This document shows, in pieces, positions 59,955 to 64,000 of a stretch of DNA of 64,000 nucleotides; the stretch's first letter is position 1; every line of letters starts with the position of its first letter. The notes under the pieces are model-generated. The model was not told the DNA's origin. It did no database searches and saw nothing but the letters and a program-made list of their open reading frames with translations. The DNA comes from Sphingomicrobium sediminis (GTDB lineage: Bacteria > Pseudomonadota > Alphaproteobacteria > Sphingomonadales > Sphingomonadaceae). Location: positions 186,001-250,000 of the forward strand of contig NZ_JAMSHT010000001.1 in NCBI RefSeq assembly GCF_023805295.1. Reading direction: 5' to 3'. The position numbers were made by a program, and so were the translations under genes.

Positions 59955-60764
59955 ATGCCCCGTCTTCTTCGCCTGTCGCTCATTGCAGTCCTCGTCGTAC
60001 TCGGCCTCGCCTCGGCGGGCGTCGGCGCGCTCTATGCAGTGCAACGCGACCTCATCTATCCGGGCGTCGGGCGCGGGAGCCATATCTGGGACGCGCCGCC
60101 CGCCGGTTTCGACGTCATCGAGACCCGGACCGCCGATGACCTGCGTCTGCGCGCCTTCTACCGCGCCCCTGCTGACGGGGCCGACACCATCATCTATTTC
60201 CACGGCAATGGCGGCACCGCTCTTATGGCGGCGCCGATCCTTGCCGGCATTGCGGGGTCCGACCGTGGGCTGCTCCTCGTCGAATATCGTGGTTATGCGG
60301 GCAATCCCGGCAGTCCGACCGAGGACGGCCTCTATGCCGATGGCCGCGCCGCGCTCGATTTTCTCTCCGGGGAGGGGGTCGACAATGACGATCTCATCAT
60401 CGGCGGTTTCTCGCTCGGCACTGGTGTCGCCAGCAAGATGGCGGACGAAGTGGGGCCCAAGGCGCTCTTCCTGCTCTCGCCCTTCACCAGCCTCGACAAG
60501 GTCGCGGCCGAGCAATTCTATCTGCCGCCGCTACGCCGCCTGGTGCACGACAAGTTCCCGACGGACGAGCGGATTGCGGATATTCCGGTCCCGCTCTTCA
60601 TCGCCCATGGCAGCGCCGACGAACTGGTCCCCGACGATCACGGCCGCAGCCTCGCCGCGACACGCCCCGATGCGGAGACGCTCTGGCTCCAAGGTGCGGG
60701 ACATGGCATTCCTTGGGACGGACGCCTGCAAGTCGGGCTGTCCGAATGGATCGAGGGCCTATGA
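59955..60764 (+). CDS. membrane-anchored alpha/beta hydrolase
   Basis: The 269-residue protein has an N-terminal signal anchor (LRLSLIAVLVVLGLASAGVG). The hydrolase core shows YFHGNGG (oxyanion), the nucleophile elbow IGGFSLGTGVA (GxSxG), a later Asp in HGSADELVPDDHG and the catalytic His in GAGHGIPWDG. It resembles ABHD13/YfhR-type hydrolases. The ATG at 59955 starts at the anchor. The stop overlaps the ogt ATG (ATGA). Confidence 0.9.
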   Translation: MPRLLRLSLIAVLVVLGLASAGVGALYAVQRDLIYPGVGRGSHIWDAPPAGFDVIETRTADDLRLRAFYRAPADGADTIIYFHGNGGTALMAAPILAGIAGSDRGLLLVEYRGYAGNPGSPTEDGLYADGRAALDFLSGEGVDNDDLIIGGFSLGTGVASKMADEVGPKALFLLSPFTSLDKVAAEQFYLPPLRRLVHDKFPTDERIADIPVPLFIAHGSADELVPDDHGRSLAATRPDAETLWLQGAGHGIPWDGRLQVGLSEWIEGL

Positions 60765-61282
60765 GCAAGACGATCAGATATGCGAGCGTCGACAGCGCGC
60801 TCGGCCCGATGCTGGTCGCGGCGAGCGACAAAGGAGTGTGCCGCCTCTCGTTCGATGAAGCCCCCGGCGCGCTCGCAACCCTTTTTCCGGGTCATGACAT
60901 CGTGCCGGATGATGGCCGCATTGCCCCATGGGTAGAGGCGGCGAGACAAAAGGTAGCATCCCCACAGGACCGTCACGATATCCCGCTTGATCGTGGCGGC
61001 ACGCCGTTCCAGCGCGCCGTCTGGGACGAACTCGACAAGATCCCGGCGGGCGAAACGCGCAGCTATGGCGAGATTGCCGCAGCGCTCGGCAAGCCCGGGG
61101 CGGAGCGCGCGGTCGGCAGCGCCAACGGCGCCAACCGCATCGCCGTCCTCATCCCCTGCCACCGCGTCGTCCGCTCGGATGGCAGCCTCGGCGGCTATGC
61201 CTATGGGCTCGAGCGCAAGGCGAAGCTGCTCGAGGCCGAAGGGGCGTCCGTCGCGAAAACCCAACATTTGCTCGATTTCTAG
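60761..61282 (+). CDS. ogt: methylated-DNA-[protein]-cysteine S-methyltransferase
   Basis: The 173-residue suicide repair protein has a DNA-binding wing (TPFQRAVWDELDKIPAGETRSYGEIA) and the active-site motif IPCHRVVRSDGSLGGYAYG, whose Cys accepts the methyl group from O6-methylguanine. It is coupled to the upstream hydrolase by a four-base overlap. A photolyase gene nearby makes a small DNA-repair neighbourhood. Confidence 0.96.
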   Translation: MSKTIRYASVDSALGPMLVAASDKGVCRLSFDEAPGALATLFPGHDIVPDDGRIAPWVEAARQKVASPQDRHDIPLDRGGTPFQRAVWDELDKIPAGETRSYGEIAAALGKPGAERAVGSANGANRIAVLIPCHRVVRSDGSLGGYAYGLERKAKLLEAEGASVAKTQHLLDF

Positions 61283-61320
61283 CGTCGCCAACTCGCCTTG
61301 CACGCGCTACAGCATTGCGC

Positions 61321-62537
61321 ATGGCAACTGTTGCGTCCGATCTTGAACAGTATCAGCCGACCGAGGAAGGCTCTCTCGGCGCGGCGCGGTTTCTCGACAA
61401 GATGCTCGGCACGCTGTGGGACAAGGGCCTGACCTGGCGCCCGACGCTCGACCCCAAGGACTTGAAGCATCACGCCATGCGTGCGGAGGATCGCGCGCCC
61501 AAGGAAGGGTGCTGGGAAGACCGTCTCGATATCCTGACGCAAGCGCTGGATGAGGAGGCGAAGCTTTCGCCGCTCGGCCGCGCCATCGCGCATGGCCAGC
61601 TGGTGCGGAAGATACGCTGCCGTATCCGCGCCGAAGCGCAATGGGCGCGTAACCCTGCCATCCGGGACCGCAAGGTTGTCGCCCCGCTCATCATCGTCGG
61701 CCAGATGCGGTCGGGGACGACGCGCCTGCATCGCCTGCTCGCGCGCGACCCGCATTTCGTTCACACGCGCGCCTATGAAACAATGATCCCGATGCCGGGC
61801 GGCGGGCGCATCGACAAGCGACCGGTCACCGCGACCGCCAACCTGCTCTTCCTGCGCACACTCAATCCGCTGCTGGCGGCGGTCCATCCCACCGGCCCTT
61901 ACCAGGCGGAAGAGGAATTCGGCCTCCACGCCATGAGCATTTTCGGTGCGCAATATGAGGGGCAATGGATGGTCCCCAGCTTTGCCCGCCATTGCGAGAC
62001 TTGCGACCGCACCGGCGTGTACGAGGAATTCAAGGCCGTGCTGCAAACCTTGGGCGCGGTGCGGCACGAGCCGGAGGACAAGCCCTGGGTCCTCAAGGCC
62101 CCGCAATTCACGCAGGATCTCGAAGTGCTGCACGAGGTCTTTCCCGACGCACGCTATCTCTTTCTGCACCGCGATCCGGTCTCGGTCGTCGGCTCATCGG
62201 CGAGCCTCGCCTGGCAGCAGGCGCGCGTGCAAAGCTGCAGCGCGGACCGCGATGCCATCGGTGCGGAATGGCTGCACAAGACCAAGCTGCGTCAGGACCG
62301 CCAGCGCGCCTTCCGCCAAGCGCATCCGCACGTCCCCGCGCTCGATATCCGCTTCGATCATGTCAACGAGGATTGGCGCCGCGAGATCGGCCGCGTCTAC
62401 GACTTTATTGGCCGGACGCTCGACCCCGATGTCGAAGCCGCGATGGCCGACTTCCTCGCCAATTCGAAGGCGCACAAACGCCATGACTACGACATTCGCG
62501 ATTTCGGCCTCGACCCTCAGGACGTCGCAAGCGCTTT

Positions 62538-62541
<4 letters not shown>
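61321..62541 (+). CDS. sulfotransferase family protein
   Basis: The 406-residue protein has the 5'-phosphosulfate loop GQMRSGTTRLHRLLARDP, a long central region with an EEEFGLHAM motif, and the 3'-phosphate site YLFLHRDPVSVVGSSASL. This matches the Sulfotransfer_3 family, which uses PAPS. Acceptor unknown; in sphingomonads lipids or small molecules are possible. The frame allows a TTG two codons earlier. It converges on the photolyase with four shared bases. Confidence 0.9.

Positions 62542-64000
<1,459 letters not shown>

Overview
This window is a GC-rich, gene-dense stretch of bacterial chromosome. Several signals point to an alphaproteobacterium of the order Sphingomonadales: a DUF1013/TrcR cell-cycle regulator, CpdR, DUF1192, SapC, an F1 ATP synthase operon without the Fo genes, a DUF2793 remnant, aroK-aroB near xerD, and periplasmic DUF481 and OmpA proteins. 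It contains about 63 protein genes, two tRNA genes (Arg-CCT and Val-GAC), several strong intrinsic terminators, and no insertion sequence, CRISPR array or intact prophage. Coding density is high and many neighbours overlap by 1-11 bases (ATGA, GTGA and TAATG junctions).

Layout. 0-12 kb: end of a Kef-type antiporter, aroK-aroB, two unknown membrane or exported proteins, xerD, accA, an M48 lipoprotein peptidase behind an EcfG-like promoter, a Flp pilin, a methyltransferase diverging from comF, grxC, a nitrilase, tRNA-Arg and folE. 11.7-12.5 kb: a candidate small RNA, then a scar made of the front of a terminase-small-subunit-like gene joined out of frame to the body of a DUF2793 gene. 12.7-29.6 kb: OmpA, SodC, uvrA, thpR, BI-1, GST, M1 and M28 peptidases, clpA, a quinone reductase, trcR, xseB, ispA and coaD. 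29.7-39.6 kb: cyclophilin, queA, a DUF481 protein, tgt, a GT-C-like membrane protein, a DEAD-box helicase, SapC, an N-formylglutamate hydrolase, cpdR and tRNA-Val. 39.7-41.5 kb: a persulfide dioxygenase with two YeeE/YedE half-transporters, for sulfide handling.

41.5-52.6 kb is the most interesting part. On the minus strand is a coupled set: an AMP-forming acid ligase, an isopropylmalate-dehydrogenase-like enzyme, an isochorismatase-aldehyde dehydrogenase fusion and a DksA-type zinc finger. It may be led by a lipoprotein with a methyltransferase fold. Diverging from it on the plus strand is a PlcP-Agt-like pair (phosphate-starvation lipid remodelling), followed by a KAS III-like condensing enzyme, a haem-oxygenase-like diiron protein and an unknown protein. 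A Pho-box-like element lies between the two sets. No pathway I know joins these genes, so this is the best candidate for an undescribed system.

52.6-64 kb: cpaF; the atpHAGD-(Cys4 protein)-atpC operon; a GNAT acetyltransferase; an alpha/beta hydrolase with ogt; a sulfotransferase; and an iron-sulfur photolyase that runs off the right edge. All functions are judged by eye from motifs. No database search was run.
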